From positions 1,178,001 to 1,242,000 of the forward strand of contig NZ_JAGIOP010000001.1 in assembly GCF_017876775.1 (NCBI RefSeq): a stretch of DNA of 64,000 nt, given 5' to 3'. The position numbers were made by a program, and so were the translations under genes. The DNA is from Mycolicibacterium lutetiense. GTDB lineage: Bacteria; Actinomycetota; Actinomycetes; Mycobacteriales; Mycobacteriaceae. Below are positions 38,183 through 48,236 of this stretch, piece by piece (position 1 is the stretch's first letter; the number at the start of each line of letters is the position of its first letter). Under the pieces are notes generated by a model that searched no databases, was not told the DNA's origin, and saw only the letters and a list, made by a program, of their open reading frames with translations.

Positions 38183-38275
38183 ATGTATTCAGCGTCCGGC
38201 AAGCTTGGGAGCCATGTCCTGGCTCTCATTGCCGTGGGTTCATGCGCTGTTGCTGACGTCGCCTGTTGTCGCTGA
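38183..38275 (+). CDS. Polycysteine leader peptide upstream of subI (30 residues)
   Basis: Short frame reading MYSASGKLGSHVLALIAV, then GSCAVADVACCR and stop, with Cys at 21, 28 and 29. It starts 7 bases after a -10 box and has no Shine-Dalgarno, so it is probably leaderless. Short leaderless frames with clustered Cys codons upstream of sulfur genes are known in mycobacteria as cysteine-responsive attenuators. Slow decoding at the Cys codons when cysteine is scarce changes the downstream RNA fold. The 133 bases between its stop and subI contain segments complementary to the subI ribosome-binding site. Confidence 0.75.
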   Translation: MYSASGKLGSHVLALIAVGSCAVADVACCR

Positions 38276-38354
38276 CCCCCACCCGTCTGCGGTGTGGTGT
38301 CGGTGGCGGTTCTGTGCCCGGACGCTCCTTCTCTTGCGTCCCTCGCCTTCTTTC

Positions 38355-38406
38355 ACCTTTCCGCATGACCGACCTCGTAATGTCCTCAGTCTGCAAGAAA
38401 GGTCAT
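38355..38406 (+). promoter_or_regulatory. Anti-Shine-Dalgarno segments before subI
   Basis: ACCTTTC (38355-38361) is the exact complement of GAAAGGT (38397-38403), the subI ribosome-binding site. An alternative pairing is ATGACC (38365-38370) with GGTCAT (38401-38406). Either would hide the site; both lie downstream of the polycysteine frame. Confidence 0.6.
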
Positions 38407-38408
38407 CC

Positions 38409-39452
38409 GTGCCTGTCAACATGCCCCATTTCCCTAAGTTCTGGCGTACCGCCACCGTCCTGGCCACCACCGGCGTGCTGGCCGTCGGGTGCGCCGGCGG
38501 CGCCAGTGATGTCGTCGGCGCCGATCAGGGCGCTGCGAATGCCAACACCACCCTGACGCTCGTCGCCTACGCGGTGCCCGAACCGGGCTGGAGCAAGATC
38601 ATCCCGGCGTTCGCCGCCAGCGAGGAAGGCAAGGGCGTTGCCGTGCGCACGTCGTACGGCGCCTCGGGCGATCAGTCCCGGGCCGTGGCCGACGGCAAGC
38701 CGGCCGACATCGTGAACTTCTCCGTCGAACCCGACGTCGCCCGGTTGGTCAAGGCCGACAAGGTGGCCGACGACTGGAGCGCAGGAAACACGAAGGGAAT
38801 CCCGTTCGGTTCTGTGGTGTCATTGGTGGTGCGCAAGGGTAACCCCAAGGGCATCAAGGATTGGGATGACCTGCTGCAGCCCGGGCTCGAGGTGGTCACC
38901 CCCAGCCCGCTGAGTTCGGGTTCGGCCAAGTGGAACCTGCTGGCCCCATATGCGGCAAAGAGTAACGGTGGCAAGGATTCTGAGGCCGGTCTCGACTTCG
39001 TCGACAAGCTGGTGACCGAGCACGTCAAGACGCGCCCGAGTTCGGGCCGCGAAGCCACCGATGTGTTCCTGCAGGGCACCGGCGACGTGCTGATCAGCTA
39101 CGAGAACGAGGCGATCAATGTCGAGCGGCAGGGCAAGGCCGTCGAGCACGTCAATCCACCGCAGACCTTCAAGATCGAGAACCCGGTGGCGGTCGTCAAA
39201 AACAGCGCCCACGCCGACAAGGCCAAGGACCTGCAGAATTTCCTGTTTACCCCCGAAGGCCAGAAGCTGTGGGCAGAGGCCGGATTCCGTCCCGTCGACC
39301 CGGCGGTGGCGGCGGACTTCGTCAAGGACTTCCCGACGCCGGCGAAGCTCTGGACGATCGCGGATCTGGGTGGATGGAATGAAATCGACCCGTCGTTGTT
39401 CGACAAGGACAACGGTTCGATCACCAACATCTACAAGCAGGCGACTGGATGA
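38409..39452 (+). CDS. subI: Sulfate-binding lipoprotein of the sulfate ABC importer
   Basis: Extracytoplasmic sulfate/thiosulfate receptor of 347 residues. A signal peptide with lipobox LAVGC (WRTATVLATTGVLAVGC) anchors it. The mature part is a type II periplasmic-binding fold with SYGASGDQSR, ADIVNFSVEPDV, VTPSPLSSGSAKWN and LISYENEAI. The GTG at 38409 has GAAAGG 6 bases upstream; a longer open frame would span the attenuator and is rejected. The stop overlaps cysT (ATGA). Corresponds to Rv2400c. Confidence 0.94.
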   Translation: MPVNMPHFPKFWRTATVLATTGVLAVGCAGGASDVVGADQGAANANTTLTLVAYAVPEPGWSKIIPAFAASEEGKGVAVRTSYGASGDQSRAVADGKPADIVNFSVEPDVARLVKADKVADDWSAGNTKGIPFGSVVSLVVRKGNPKGIKDWDDLLQPGLEVVTPSPLSSGSAKWNLLAPYAAKSNGGKDSEAGLDFVDKLVTEHVKTRPSSGREATDVFLQGTGDVLISYENEAINVERQGKAVEHVNPPQTFKIENPVAVVKNSAHADKAKDLQNFLFTPEGQKLWAEAGFRPVDPAVAADFVKDFPTPAKLWTIADLGGWNEIDPSLFDKDNGSITNIYKQATG

Positions 39453-40327
39453 CGGCAGTTAAACAGACCGATGCAGCCCAGTCCTTTCCGGCTGCGCCCA
39501 CACCGGGGGATTCCACCGGCGGCGTGCGGCCCGGCCGCTACGGCAGCACCTCGCTGCGCGTCGGCGCGGCCTCGATCTGGCTGAGCGTCATCGTGCTGCT
39601 GCCGTTGGCGGCGATCCTGTGGCAGGCGGCGGGCGGCGGGTGGAATGCCTTCTGGTCGGCGGTCACCTCGAACGCGGCGCTGGATTCGTTCCGGGTGACG
39701 CTGACCATCTCGGCCGGCGTGACGGTGGTCAACCTGTTCTTCGGCCTGGTGGTGGCGTGGGTGCTGACCCGCGACGACTTCCCGGGGAAGCGGCTGGTCG
39801 ATTCGGTGATCGACCTTCCCTTTGCCCTGCCGACGATCGTGGCGAGCCTGGTGATGCTGGCGCTGTACGGGCCGGCCAGCCCGGTCGGACTGCACCTGCA
39901 GCACACCAAATGGGGTGTCGGCATCGCACTGCTGTTCGTGACGCTGCCGTTCGTGGTGCGCTCGGTGCAGCCGGTGTTGCTCGAACTCGACCAGGAGACC
40001 GAGGAGGCGGCCGCCTCGCTGGGTGCCAGCAACCGGGTCATCTTCGTCAAGGTGATCCTGCCGGCGTTGCTGCCCGCCCTGCTCTCCGGGGCCGGCCTGG
40101 CGTTCTCGCGGGCCATCGGTGAATTCGGTTCGGTCGTGCTGATCGGCGGTGCGATTCCCGGCGAGACCGAGGTGTCCTCACAGTGGATCCGGACCCTGAT
40201 CGAGAACGACGACCGCACCGGTGCCGCGGCGATCTCCATTGTGCTGTTGCTGATCTCGTTTGTGGTGTTGTTCGTGTTGCGGGCGGTGGGATCCCGCGCG
40301 GCCAAACGTGAGGAGCTTTCGGCATGA
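39449..40327 (+). CDS. cysT: Sulfate ABC importer permease CysT
   Basis: A 292-residue inner-membrane permease with six predicted helices. The EAA loop EEAAASLGASNRVIFVKVIL near residue 195 docks the CysA ATPase. A proline-rich cytoplasmic N-terminus precedes the first helix. It is coupled to subI and cysW by 4-base overlaps at both ends. Corresponds to Rv2399c. Confidence 0.95.
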   Translation: MTAVKQTDAAQSFPAAPTPGDSTGGVRPGRYGSTSLRVGAASIWLSVIVLLPLAAILWQAAGGGWNAFWSAVTSNAALDSFRVTLTISAGVTVVNLFFGLVVAWVLTRDDFPGKRLVDSVIDLPFALPTIVASLVMLALYGPASPVGLHLQHTKWGVGIALLFVTLPFVVRSVQPVLLELDQETEEAAASLGASNRVIFVKVILPALLPALLSGAGLAFSRAIGEFGSVVLIGGAIPGETEVSSQWIRTLIENDDRTGAAAISIVLLLISFVVLFVLRAVGSRAAKREELSA

Positions 40328-41145
40328 CGCTCTCGCCACGGGTGCGCTACCTGCTGCGCTTTCTGGCGTTGGCCTATGTGGCGGTACTGGTGGCGGTCCC
40401 GGTCGGGCTGATCCTGTGGCGCACCTTCGGGCCCGGTGTCGGCGCGTTCTTCGCCTCGGTGGGCACGCCGGCGGCGATCTCGGCGCTGAACCTGTCGCTG
40501 TTGGTGGTGGCGATCGTGGTGCCGCTGAACGTGTTGTTCGGTGTTCCGACCGCTTTGGTGTTGGCGCGCAACCGGTTCCGCGGTAAGAGCGCCCTGCAGG
40601 CGGTCATCGATCTGCCGTTCGCGGTATCGCCGGTGGTCGTCGGTGTCGCGCTGATCCTGCTGTGGGGATCGGCGGGACTGTTGGGCTTCGTGGAGAACGA
40701 TCTCGGATTCAAAATCATCTTCGGGTTCCCGGGCATCGTGCTGGCCAGCATCTTCGTCACGGTGCCGTTCGTGATCCGTGAGGTCGAACCGGTGTTGCAC
40801 GAGATCGGCACCGACCAGGAGGAAGCCGCGGCGACACTGGGATCGACCTGGTGGCAGACGTTCTGGCGGATCACCCTGCCGTCGATCCGGTGGGGTCTGA
40901 CCTACGGCATCGTGCTGACCATCGCCCGCACTCTGGGGGAGTTCGGTGCGGTGATCATGGTGGCGTCGAACCTGCCCGGCACGTCTCAGACACTGACCCT
41001 GCTGGTGGCCGACCGCTACAACCGCGGCACCGCCGAATCGGTGTACGGGGCGTACGCCATCTCGACTTTGCTCATGGCGGTGGCCGTGATCGTCCTGGTT
41101 GTCCAGGTGATCCTCGACCGACGCCGAATCAAGGCCGCGCAGTAG
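40324..41145 (+). CDS. cysW: Sulfate ABC importer permease CysW
   Basis: A 273-residue membrane permease that pairs with CysT. Six hydrophobic helices begin at [19 protein letters not shown]. The EAA motif is [20 protein letters not shown], followed by [16 protein letters not shown]. The start overlaps the cysT stop. Corresponds to Rv2398c. Confidence 0.95.
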   Translation: MTLSPRVRYLLRFLALAYVAVLVAVPVGLILWRTFGPGVGAFFASVGTPAAISALNLSLLVVAIVVPLNVLFGVPTALVLARNRFRGKSALQAVIDLPFAVSPVVVGVALILLWGSAGLLGFVENDLGFKIIFGFPGIVLASIFVTVPFVIREVEPVLHEIGTDQEEAAATLGSTWWQTFWRITLPSIRWGLTYGIVLTIARTLGEFGAVIMVASNLPGTSQTLTLLVADRYNRGTAESVYGAYAISTLLMAVAVIVLVVQVILDRRRIKAAQ

Positions 41146-41167
41146 GCCGCAGAAGGAGACAAGAGCT

Positions 41168-42211
41168 ATGACCGACGCGATCGTGGTTCGGGGCGCCAAC
41201 AAGCATTACGGCGATTTTGCGGCGCTCGACAACATCGACTTCGAGGTGCCGTCGGGTTCGTTGACGGCACTGCTGGGCCCGAGTGGTTCGGGCAAGTCCA
41301 CCCTGTTGCGCGCCATCGCGGGCCTGGATCAGCCCGACACCGGGACCATCACCATCAACGGGCGGGACGTCACCGGGATACCGCCGCAGCGCCGCGATAT
41401 CGGATTCGTGTTCCAGCACTATGCGGCGTTCAAGCACCTGACGGTCCGCGACAACGTGGCATTCGGCCTCAAGATCCGTAAGCGTCCCAAGTCCGAGGTC
41501 AAGGAGAAGGTCGACAACCTGCTGGAAGTGGTGGGACTGGCCGGTTTTCAGACCCGCTACCCCAACCAGCTCTCCGGCGGTCAGCGCCAGCGGATGGCAC
41601 TGGCGCGGGCGCTGGCGGTGGACCCGCAGGTGCTGCTGCTCGACGAGCCGTTCGGCGCGCTGGACGCCAAGGTGCGCGACGACCTCCGGACCTGGCTGCG
41701 CCGCCTGCACGACGAGGTGCACGTCACCACGGTGCTTGTGACGCACGACCAGGCGGAGGCGCTGGATGTGGCGGACCGGATCGCGGTGCTCAACAAGGGG
41801 CGCATCGAACAGGTCGGCTCGCCGACCGAGGTGTATGACGAGCCTGCCAACGCCTTCGTAATGTCGTTCCTCGGCGCGGTGTCCGAGCTCAATGGAATTC
41901 TGGTGCGGCCGCATGATATTCGGGTCGGGCGTACGCCCGAGCTGGCCGTTGCCGCCGGTGACGGCACGGCCGAGGCCACCGGGGTGCTGCGGGCCACCAT
42001 CGACCGGATCGTGATGCTGGGCTTCGAGGTGCGAGTCGAACTGACCGGTGCTGCAACCCATGTGCCGTTCACCGCCCAGATCACCCGCGGTGACGCCGAG
42101 GCGCTCGGGTTGCGGGAGGGCGACACGGTCTATGTGCGGGCTACGCGGGTTCCGCAGATCGCCGGGGGCACGCAGAGTCTGGCGAGCAACGAAGCGCTGA
42201 CCGTCCACTGA
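41168..42211 (+). CDS. cysA: Sulfate ABC importer ATPase CysA
   Basis: A 347-residue ATPase that powers sulfate import. Walker [10 protein letters not shown] (near residue 39), Q-loop [12 protein letters not shown] signature LSGGQRQRM, Walker [12 protein letters not shown] and switch His in LVTHDQAEA are all present. A C-terminal TOBE-type regulatory domain follows from about 240. AAGGAG precedes the ATG, 22 bases after cysW. The stop codon lies in the loop of a 12-bp hairpin. Corresponds to Rv2397c. Confidence 0.96.
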   Translation: MTDAIVVRGANKHYGDFAALDNIDFEVPSGSLTALLGPSGSGKSTLLRAIAGLDQPDTGTITINGRDVTGIPPQRRDIGFVFQHYAAFKHLTVRDNVAFGLKIRKRPKSEVKEKVDNLLEVVGLAGFQTRYPNQLSGGQRQRMALARALAVDPQVLLLDEPFGALDAKVRDDLRTWLRRLHDEVHVTTVLVTHDQAEALDVADRIAVLNKGRIEQVGSPTEVYDEPANAFVMSFLGAVSELNGILVRPHDIRVGRTPELAVAAGDGTAEATGVLRATIDRIVMLGFEVRVELTGAATHVPFTAQITRGDAEALGLREGDTVYVRATRVPQIAGGTQSLASNEALTVH

Positions 42212-42223
42212 GACGGTCAGCGC
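42194..42223. terminator. 12-bp hairpin between convergent cysA and cstR
   Basis: GCGCTGACCGTC (42194-42205) and GACGGTCAGCGC (42212-42223) are perfect complements with a 6-base loop, CACTGA, that contains the cysA stop codon. It separates the importer operon from the opposing persulfide operon. Confidence 0.7.
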
Positions 42224-42244
42224 CGGCGACGCCGGGCCAGAGGA

Positions 42245-43442
<1,198 letters not shown>

Positions 43443-43446
<4 letters not shown>

Positions 43447-44039
43447 GCCAACATGCCGGAAGGTGTTTGCTTGGAACCGATCAGCTGCTCGACGACGCTC
43501 TGGGCATCGCACGACGCACCCCGGTTGTAGGGCAGCTTCGCCAGCATCATGCCCATGGCGCAGGTGTTGGTCAGCGCTGCGGTGGACAACCCCGCACCGA
43601 TTGCCGCGGCAACCCACTTCAGCTTGGGTGCCGCGATGCTGCCCAGGACGCTGCTCAGCACGATCGACCCCGCAACCAGGCGGACCTGGCGTTCCAGGTC
43701 CCACCGCTGCGCACCGCGACGCACCCCGAATCCCTTGTCCTGCCAGGCGGTCATGCCGCCGTCGAGGATCGCGACATTCGGTAGACCGGCGTCGCGCAGG
43801 GTCTGGCCGGCGGTGCCCGCCCGCTGCCCGGAGCGACAGATCAGCACGACGTTCTCGTCGAGGTGCTGGGCGATCTCGTCCCGGTGTTCCTGCAGCAGAT
43901 CCAATGGCACGTTGTAAGCGCCTGCGATATGGGCGGTTTCGAATTCGCCGGGTGTGCGGACGTCGATGAGCCGCGGGCCGTTACCGGTCTGCTTGAGTTC
44001 GTTCAGTTCGGCGGCGTCGATGGTCGACGTGGTGGACAT
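43443..44039 (-). CDS. Rhodanese with C-terminal membrane domain (YgaP-like)
   Basis: A 198-residue protein. The rhodanese domain (about 1-105: LIDVRTPGEFETAHIAGAYN) has the sulfur-carrying Cys in ICRSGQRAGTAG. A DUF2892-type membrane part with two helices follows (VAGSIVLSSVLGSI, WVAAAIGAGLSTAALT), and a Cys-containing tail CAMGMMLAKLPYN. It could relay sulfane sulfur at the membrane from the quinone oxidoreductase next to it. It starts where that gene stops (shared A at 44039). Confidence 0.88.
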
Positions 44040-45250
44040 CAGGCGAGACCTTTCAACATCAGGTTCCAGTACATGGAGGGCAGCCCGTACTTCTTCAGCA
44101 ACCAGTACGGCCGGTGCGGCTTGACCGGATCGAGCAGGGGGAAGGACGGTTTGAGCGCGAAGTCGTAGTCGAACTCGGCCAGCAGCATCTCGCGCGAAGA
44201 GGTGACGATGGGGCAGGAGGCGTAGCCGTCGTAGGCCCCGGGCAAGGGGCGACCGCTGAGCACCGCACCGATGTTCTCCACGACGGCGGGGGCCTGCTTA
44301 CGAATGGCTGCACCGGTTTTCGAGTTCGGCGACGAACCCGCGTCGCCGAGGGCAAAAACGTTCGAGTAGCGCACGTGCTGCATCGTGTGTTTGTCGATGT
44401 CCACGTAGCCGTTGGCGTCCCCGCCGACATGGCTCGTGGACAGCGGGCTGTTCTTGATCCAGTCCGGTGCCGACTGGTGCGGGACCGCATGTAGGACGTC
44501 GTAGGGCAGGGTGGTCTCGATGCCATCGGCGAGGTTCGTCATCGTCGCCTTGCGTGAAGCCGAATCGATGGACCGCACTTCACTTCCGGTGTGCAGTGTG
44601 ATGCCGTAGTCGGCGATGACCTTGTCCAGGTTGTCGGCAATCGCGGGGATGCCGAAGATCCGCGGGGTCGGGACGACCAGGTGCACGTCGATGTCGTCGA
44701 GTACGCCTTCGCGTCGCCAGTGGTCGCAGGCCAGGTAGGCGATCTTCTGGGGTGCGCCGGCGCACTTGATCGGTCCCGAAGGCATGGTGAACACCGCGGT
44801 GCCGGATCGGGTGTTGCGGATGAATTCCCATGTGCGCGGGGCGAGGTCGAAGCGGTAGTTCGACGACACGCCGTCTTTGCCGAGGGTGTCGGTCAGGCCT
44901 TCGGTGCGTTCCCAGTCGAGCTGGATGCCTGGGGCCACGACCAGCACGTCATAGCCGTATGTCGTCCCATCAGCACATGTGACGGTGTTGCCGTCCGGGT
45001 CGACGGAGGTCACCGCGCTCTTGATCCAGGTGGCGCCGCGCGGCATCACGGACGCTTCGGCACGCTCGGTTTCGGCGGCTGTGGCCTGCCCGCCACCCAC
45101 GAGGGTCCACAACGGCTGGTAGTAGTGCTTGTCGGACGGCTCGATGATCGCCACGTCGGTGTAGTGCTTGCGCAGCAACCGGGCCGCCACGGTGATCCCG
45201 GCCGTGCCGCCGCCGATGATCAGGACCTCATGCTTGGTTGGGGTGGACAT
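44039..45250 (-). CDS. sqr: Sulfide:quinone oxidoreductase
   Basis: A 403-residue flavoprotein of the NDH-2/SQR superfamily that oxidises sulfide to persulfide and feeds electrons to menaquinone. The FAD motif is VLIIGGGTAGITVAARLL, then KHYYQPLWTLVGGG. Candidate catalytic cysteines lie in GPIKCAGAPQK and GYASCPIV; the third Cys of type I enzymes near residue 130 is missing. This fits type II SQRs, which occur with CstB. FALGDAGSSPNSKTGAA is the second FAD contact. It lies second in the operon, 48 bases after the CstB-type gene. Confidence 0.88.
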   Translation of the reverse strand: MSTPTKHEVLIIGGGTAGITVAARLLRKHYTDVAIIEPSDKHYYQPLWTLVGGGQATAAETERAEASVMPRGATWIKSAVTSVDPDGNTVTCADGTTYGYDVLVVAPGIQLDWERTEGLTDTLGKDGVSSNYRFDLAPRTWEFIRNTRSGTAVFTMPSGPIKCAGAPQKIAYLACDHWRREGVLDDIDVHLVVPTPRIFGIPAIADNLDKVIADYGITLHTGSEVRSIDSASRKATMTNLADGIETTLPYDVLHAVPHQSAPDWIKNSPLSTSHVGGDANGYVDIDKHTMQHVRYSNVFALGDAGSSPNSKTGAAIRKQAPAVVENIGAVLSGRPLPGAYDGYASCPIVTSSREMLLAEFDYDFALKPSFPLLDPVKPHRPYWLLKKYGLPSMYWNLMLKGLA

Positions 45251-45298
45251 ACTGCTGGTGTGCTCCTGTTTCTTGAGAAGGTGTGGGTGGTGCCGGTT

Positions 45299-46678
45299 TC
45301 AGGCGACCTGGTGCATCTCGGACCAGGCGCCGTAGCCACCCAGGATGTCACTGACGTCGCTGAAGCCATGTGACCGCAGCAGGCTCGCGGCCACCGAGGA
45401 CCGGTAGCCCCCAGCGCAGTACACCACGGTCGGGCGCTCTGGTTCGAGCTCGCCGATCCGTTCGGGCAGCTGGCCCACGGGAATGCCGATGGCACCTGGG
45501 ATCATGCCCGCCTCGGTCTCACCGGGATTGCGGACGTCCACGATCTGCAGGCCGGCGACTTCGGCAGCGCGTTCGTCGAATGCCTGCGCGGTCAACCGCG
45601 AGGCCACCTCCACGTCGTCGCGGTGGGTGAACATCGTCTGCTCGGGTCCGTCCAGGTAACCGCTCACCCGATCGAATCCGATGCGGGCCAACCGGTTCTT
45701 GCCTTCCAGCTCCTGCCCCGAATCCGTGATCAGGATGATGTCGGTATCCGGTTTGACCACCGAACCGGCGAATTCCGCGTAGCGGCCGGCCAGCCCGATG
45801 TTGATTGCGCCGCGCAGGTGCCCGAGCGCGAACTCCTCGGGGTCGCGGCCGTCGATCAAGACCGCTCCGCCGGCCTCCGCCTCGCGTACCTGCTCATAGT
45901 CCATCGCCGGTGGGGGCGTGGTCTCATCGAGCAGTTCGCGATCCTTGCGGTTCAAGATCGCGTCGTACACGAAGTAGCCGGGGGCGGGCGGTTGTCCGGC
46001 GGTGACCAGCTCGATGAAGGTCTGCTTGTCCGGTGCACGCAGGGCGTAGTTGGTCTGCTTCTGCTCACCCATGGTGGACGACAGTTCGGTGGACAGGTTC
46101 TTGCCACAGGCCGAACCCGCGCCGTGGGCCGGGAAGACCCGGGTGGCATCGGGCAGCGGTATCAGTTTCTCGTGCAGCGAGTGGTACAGCTTGTCGGCCA
46201 GTTCGTCCCGGGTGAAGCCGATCGAGGCCAGCAGGTCGGGGCGACCGACATCGCCGATGAACAAGGTGTCACCGGTGAGCACGCCGTAGGGCTCGGTGTC
46301 GTCGGCGTGTTCGTAGACGACGATGCTCATCGATTCGGGGGTGTGTCCGGGGGTGTGGCGGAATTCCAGGGTCACGTCACCCAGTGAGTACCGCTGGCTG
46401 TCCTCGACGCCCATGAAATCGAACTCGGGTGCGGCGACCGACGAGTACACGATGGTCGCGCCGGTCGCGTCGGCCAGCTCGAGGTGGCCGGAGAGGAAGT
46501 CGGCGTGGAAGTGGGTCTCGATGACCAGCTCGATGTGCAGCCCCAACTTTTCGGCGTCGGCCACGTATTCGGAGACGTCGCGCTGTGGGTCGACGACGAC
46601 GGCGCGTCCGGTCGATTCGTCGCCGATCAGGTAGGACGCGTGGGACAGACAGTCCAGGTAGTACTGGATGAACTTCAT
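45299..46678 (-). CDS. cstB: CstB-type persulfide dioxygenase / tandem rhodanese fusion
   Basis: A 459-residue three-domain protein. An N-terminal metallo-beta-lactamase-fold dioxygenase has the Fe ligands in ETHFHADFLSGH, HTPGHTPESM and GDTLFIGDVGR. A first rhodanese domain (about 255-355) has lost its Cys (ITDSGQELEG where CxxG is expected). A second rhodanese is intact (VVYCAGGYRSSVAASLL). This is the dioxygenase/pseudo-rhodanese/rhodanese layout of staphylococcal CstB, which turns glutathione- or other low-molecular-weight persulfides into sulfite and thiosulfate. In mycobacteria mycothiol or ergothioneine persulfide could be the substrate. The ATG at 46678 follows GAGGAG. First gene of the operon. 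Confidence 0.9.
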   Translation of the reverse strand: MKFIQYYLDCLSHASYLIGDESTGRAVVVDPQRDVSEYVADAEKLGLHIELVIETHFHADFLSGHLELADATGATIVYSSVAAPEFDFMGVEDSQRYSLGDVTLEFRHTPGHTPESMSIVVYEHADDTEPYGVLTGDTLFIGDVGRPDLLASIGFTRDELADKLYHSLHEKLIPLPDATRVFPAHGAGSACGKNLSTELSSTMGEQKQTNYALRAPDKQTFIELVTAGQPPAPGYFVYDAILNRKDRELLDETTPPPAMDYEQVREAEAGGAVLIDGRDPEEFALGHLRGAINIGLAGRYAEFAGSVVKPDTDIILITDSGQELEGKNRLARIGFDRVSGYLDGPEQTMFTHRDDVEVASRLTAQAFDERAAEVAGLQIVDVRNPGETEAGMIPGAIGIPVGQLPERIGELEPERPTVVYCAGGYRSSVAASLLRSHGFSDVSDILGGYGAWSEMHQVA

Positions 46679-46703
46679 TGTTCGACTCCTCGGTGGGCGG
46701 GCC

Positions 46704-46723
46704 GTATACCTACGGGGGTATAC
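46704..46723. promoter_or_regulatory. CstR-like operator 1
   Basis: GTATACC (46704-46710) and GGTATAC (46717-46723) form an inverted repeat with a 6-base spacer, 26 bases upstream of the cstB-type start. It matches TATACC-N6-GGTATA, the form also seen in operator 2 and typical for CsoR/CstR sites. Confidence 0.72.
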
Positions 46724-46736
46724 CATTGGATCCCAA

Positions 46737-46754
46737 TATACCCCTTGGGGTATA
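46737..46754. promoter_or_regulatory. CstR-like operator 2
   Basis: TATACCCC (46737-46744) and GGGGTATA (46747-46754) around TT make a near-perfect 18-bp palindrome. It is spaced 32 bp centre to centre from operator 1. Confidence 0.78.
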
Positions 46755-46768
46755 GGAGTCAAGCTGAC

Positions 46769-46803
46769 AAAGGCGCCCTCGGTGGGTGTCCGAGGGCGCC
46801 TTT
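46769..46803. terminator. Intrinsic terminator after sirB
   Basis: AAAGGCGCCCTCGG (46769-46782) pairs perfectly with CCGAGGGCGCCTTT (46790-46803) around a 7-base loop. It lies just past the sirB stop on the minus strand and ends the nirA-cysH-sirB transcript ahead of the cst operon promoter. Confidence 0.82.
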
Positions 46804-46813
46804 GATCTGCGGG

Positions 46814-47527
46814 TCAGGCGGCGAAACCGGCGCTGCGGGCGGCCAGTGCCTCTTCGTAGCGATCCAGCACCGTGGCCGCCACCAAGCGGTGCGGACCGAG
46901 CGGTTCAGCCATCGGAATTCCTGTAGCGCAGGCGAATTCAGCGACCCGATCGGTGATGCGGCCATGTGCCAGAAACCAGGGGGCGATCACCAGGCGACGG
47001 GCGCCGCGTCGGCGCACGCGCTCGACGGCCTCCGGCAGGGACGGCGTCTGGCCTGTGGCGAATGCCACCTCGGTGCCGGCCCAGCGGGTGCCCTCGGCGA
47101 GAACACCGGCCAGAGCCGCCGTACGCGCATTCGCGGCGGGATGGGACGATCCCACGCCGACCAGGATCACGCCGAGGTCGGCGTCGAAGCGGGACACTCC
47201 CACCGCGGTCAGCCGCTCCCGCACCACCTGCAGCAGACGGGGATCATCGCCGAGCACGTCGGCCTGGGTTACCACGGCGCCCGAGCCCGCGATCAGCTCG
47301 GGAATGTCGACCCGCGCGTGATAGGCGCTGCCTAGCAGCAGCGGCACCACCACGGCGCCCGGCGCGACGTCGGGCAGCACCTCGGTGAGGTTGGGCGCGT
47401 TCTGCTCACAGAACGCCACCCGTACCTCGGTGTCGGGCAGCAGGCGGCGCAGATGCCCGCCGATGGCGTGGGCGTTCGCCGACGAACGCGGGTCTGCGCT
47501 GCCGTGTGCGGTGAGAACGAGTGTCAT
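46814..47527 (-). CDS. sirB: Sirohydrochlorin ferrochelatase (CbiX/SirB-like)
   Basis: A 237-residue chelatase that inserts iron into sirohydrochlorin, making the siroheme used by the sulfite reductase encoded in the same operon. It begins LVLTAHGSADPRSSANAH, with the metal-binding His in AHGS, and has VPLLLGSAYHARVDIPEL with the second His. The two-domain length fits the actinobacterial form (Rv2393, che1). The ATG at 47527 is 7 bases after the cysH stop. Confidence 0.92.
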   Translation of the reverse strand: MTLVLTAHGSADPRSSANAHAIGGHLRRLLPDTEVRVAFCEQNAPNLTEVLPDVAPGAVVVPLLLGSAYHARVDIPELIAGSGAVVTQADVLGDDPRLLQVVRERLTAVGVSRFDADLGVILVGVGSSHPAANARTAALAGVLAEGTRWAGTEVAFATGQTPSLPEAVERVRRRGARRLVIAPWFLAHGRITDRVAEFACATGIPMAEPLGPHRLVAATVLDRYEEALAARSAGFAA

Positions 47528-47534
47528 GAATGCC

Positions 47535-48236
47535 TCACGAGGCGTGCAGCCCGCACTCCGTCTTGGACTGACCGGACCACCGGCCGCTGCGCGGATCGGC
47601 GCCGGCCTCCGGTTTCGCGGTGCACGGCGCGCATCCGATGGACGGATATCCTTCGTAGACAAGGGGATTGACGAGGATATCGTTGGCGTCGATGTAGGCC
47701 TGCATTTCCTCGTCGGACCAGGCCGCGATCGGGTTGATCTTGACCAGGCCGAAGGCGGCGTCCCAGCTGATCAACGGGGCGTTGGCGCGGGTCGGTGCCT
47801 CCACACGGCGAATGCCGGTGACCCAGGCGGTGTAACCCGCCAGGGCCTTGCCCAGCGGCTCGACCTTGCGCATGCGGCAGCAGGCGGCAGCGTCGCGGGC
47901 GAACAGGTCCTTGCCGTGCAGCTCGTCCTGCTGGGCCACCGAGTTCTCGGGGTGCACGTTGACCACGTTGACGCCGTACACCTGCTCGACGGCGTCACGG
48001 GTGCCGATGGTCTCGGCGAAGTGGTATCCGGTGTCCAGGAACAGCACGTCGACACCGGGCCGTACCTTGGCCGCCATCTCGACCAGGACGGCGTCCTGCA
48101 TGTTGGACGCCACGACGTAGTTGCCGCCGAAATGCTTGTCGGTCCAGCGCAGTAGCTCCTCCGCGCCGGCGTCTGCCAGCTCGGCCGCACCGCGCTCAGC
48201 GAGCTCGATCAGTTCCGTCTCAGTCAATGTGGTCAC
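47535..48236 (-). CDS. cysH: Adenylylsulfate (APS) reductase
   Basis: Reduces APS to sulfite with thioredoxin. A 233-residue protein with the [4Fe-4S] Cys pairs of the APS-using subclass (AACCRMRKVEPL and GCAPCTAKPEAG) and the catalytic Cys in KTECGLHAS at the end. LFLDTGYHFAET is the nucleotide-site signature. The GTG start overlaps the nirA stop (GTGA). Corresponds to Rv2392. Confidence 0.96.
   Translation of the reverse strand: MTTLTETELIELAERGAAELADAGAEELLRWTDKHFGGNYVVASNMQDAVLVEMAAKVRPGVDVLFLDTGYHFAETIGTRDAVEQVYGVNVVNVHPENSVAQQDELHGKDLFARDAAACCRMRKVEPLGKALAGYTAWVTGIRRVEAPTRANAPLISWDAAFGLVKINPIAAWSDEEMQAYIDANDILVNPLVYEGYPSIGCAPCTAKPEAGADPRSGRWSGQSKTECGLHAS

Noticed and set aside
38139..38408. 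In-frame N-terminal extension of subI
   Set aside because: It would run through the polycysteine leader and the anti-Shine-Dalgarno region and place the signal peptide about 90 residues inside the protein.
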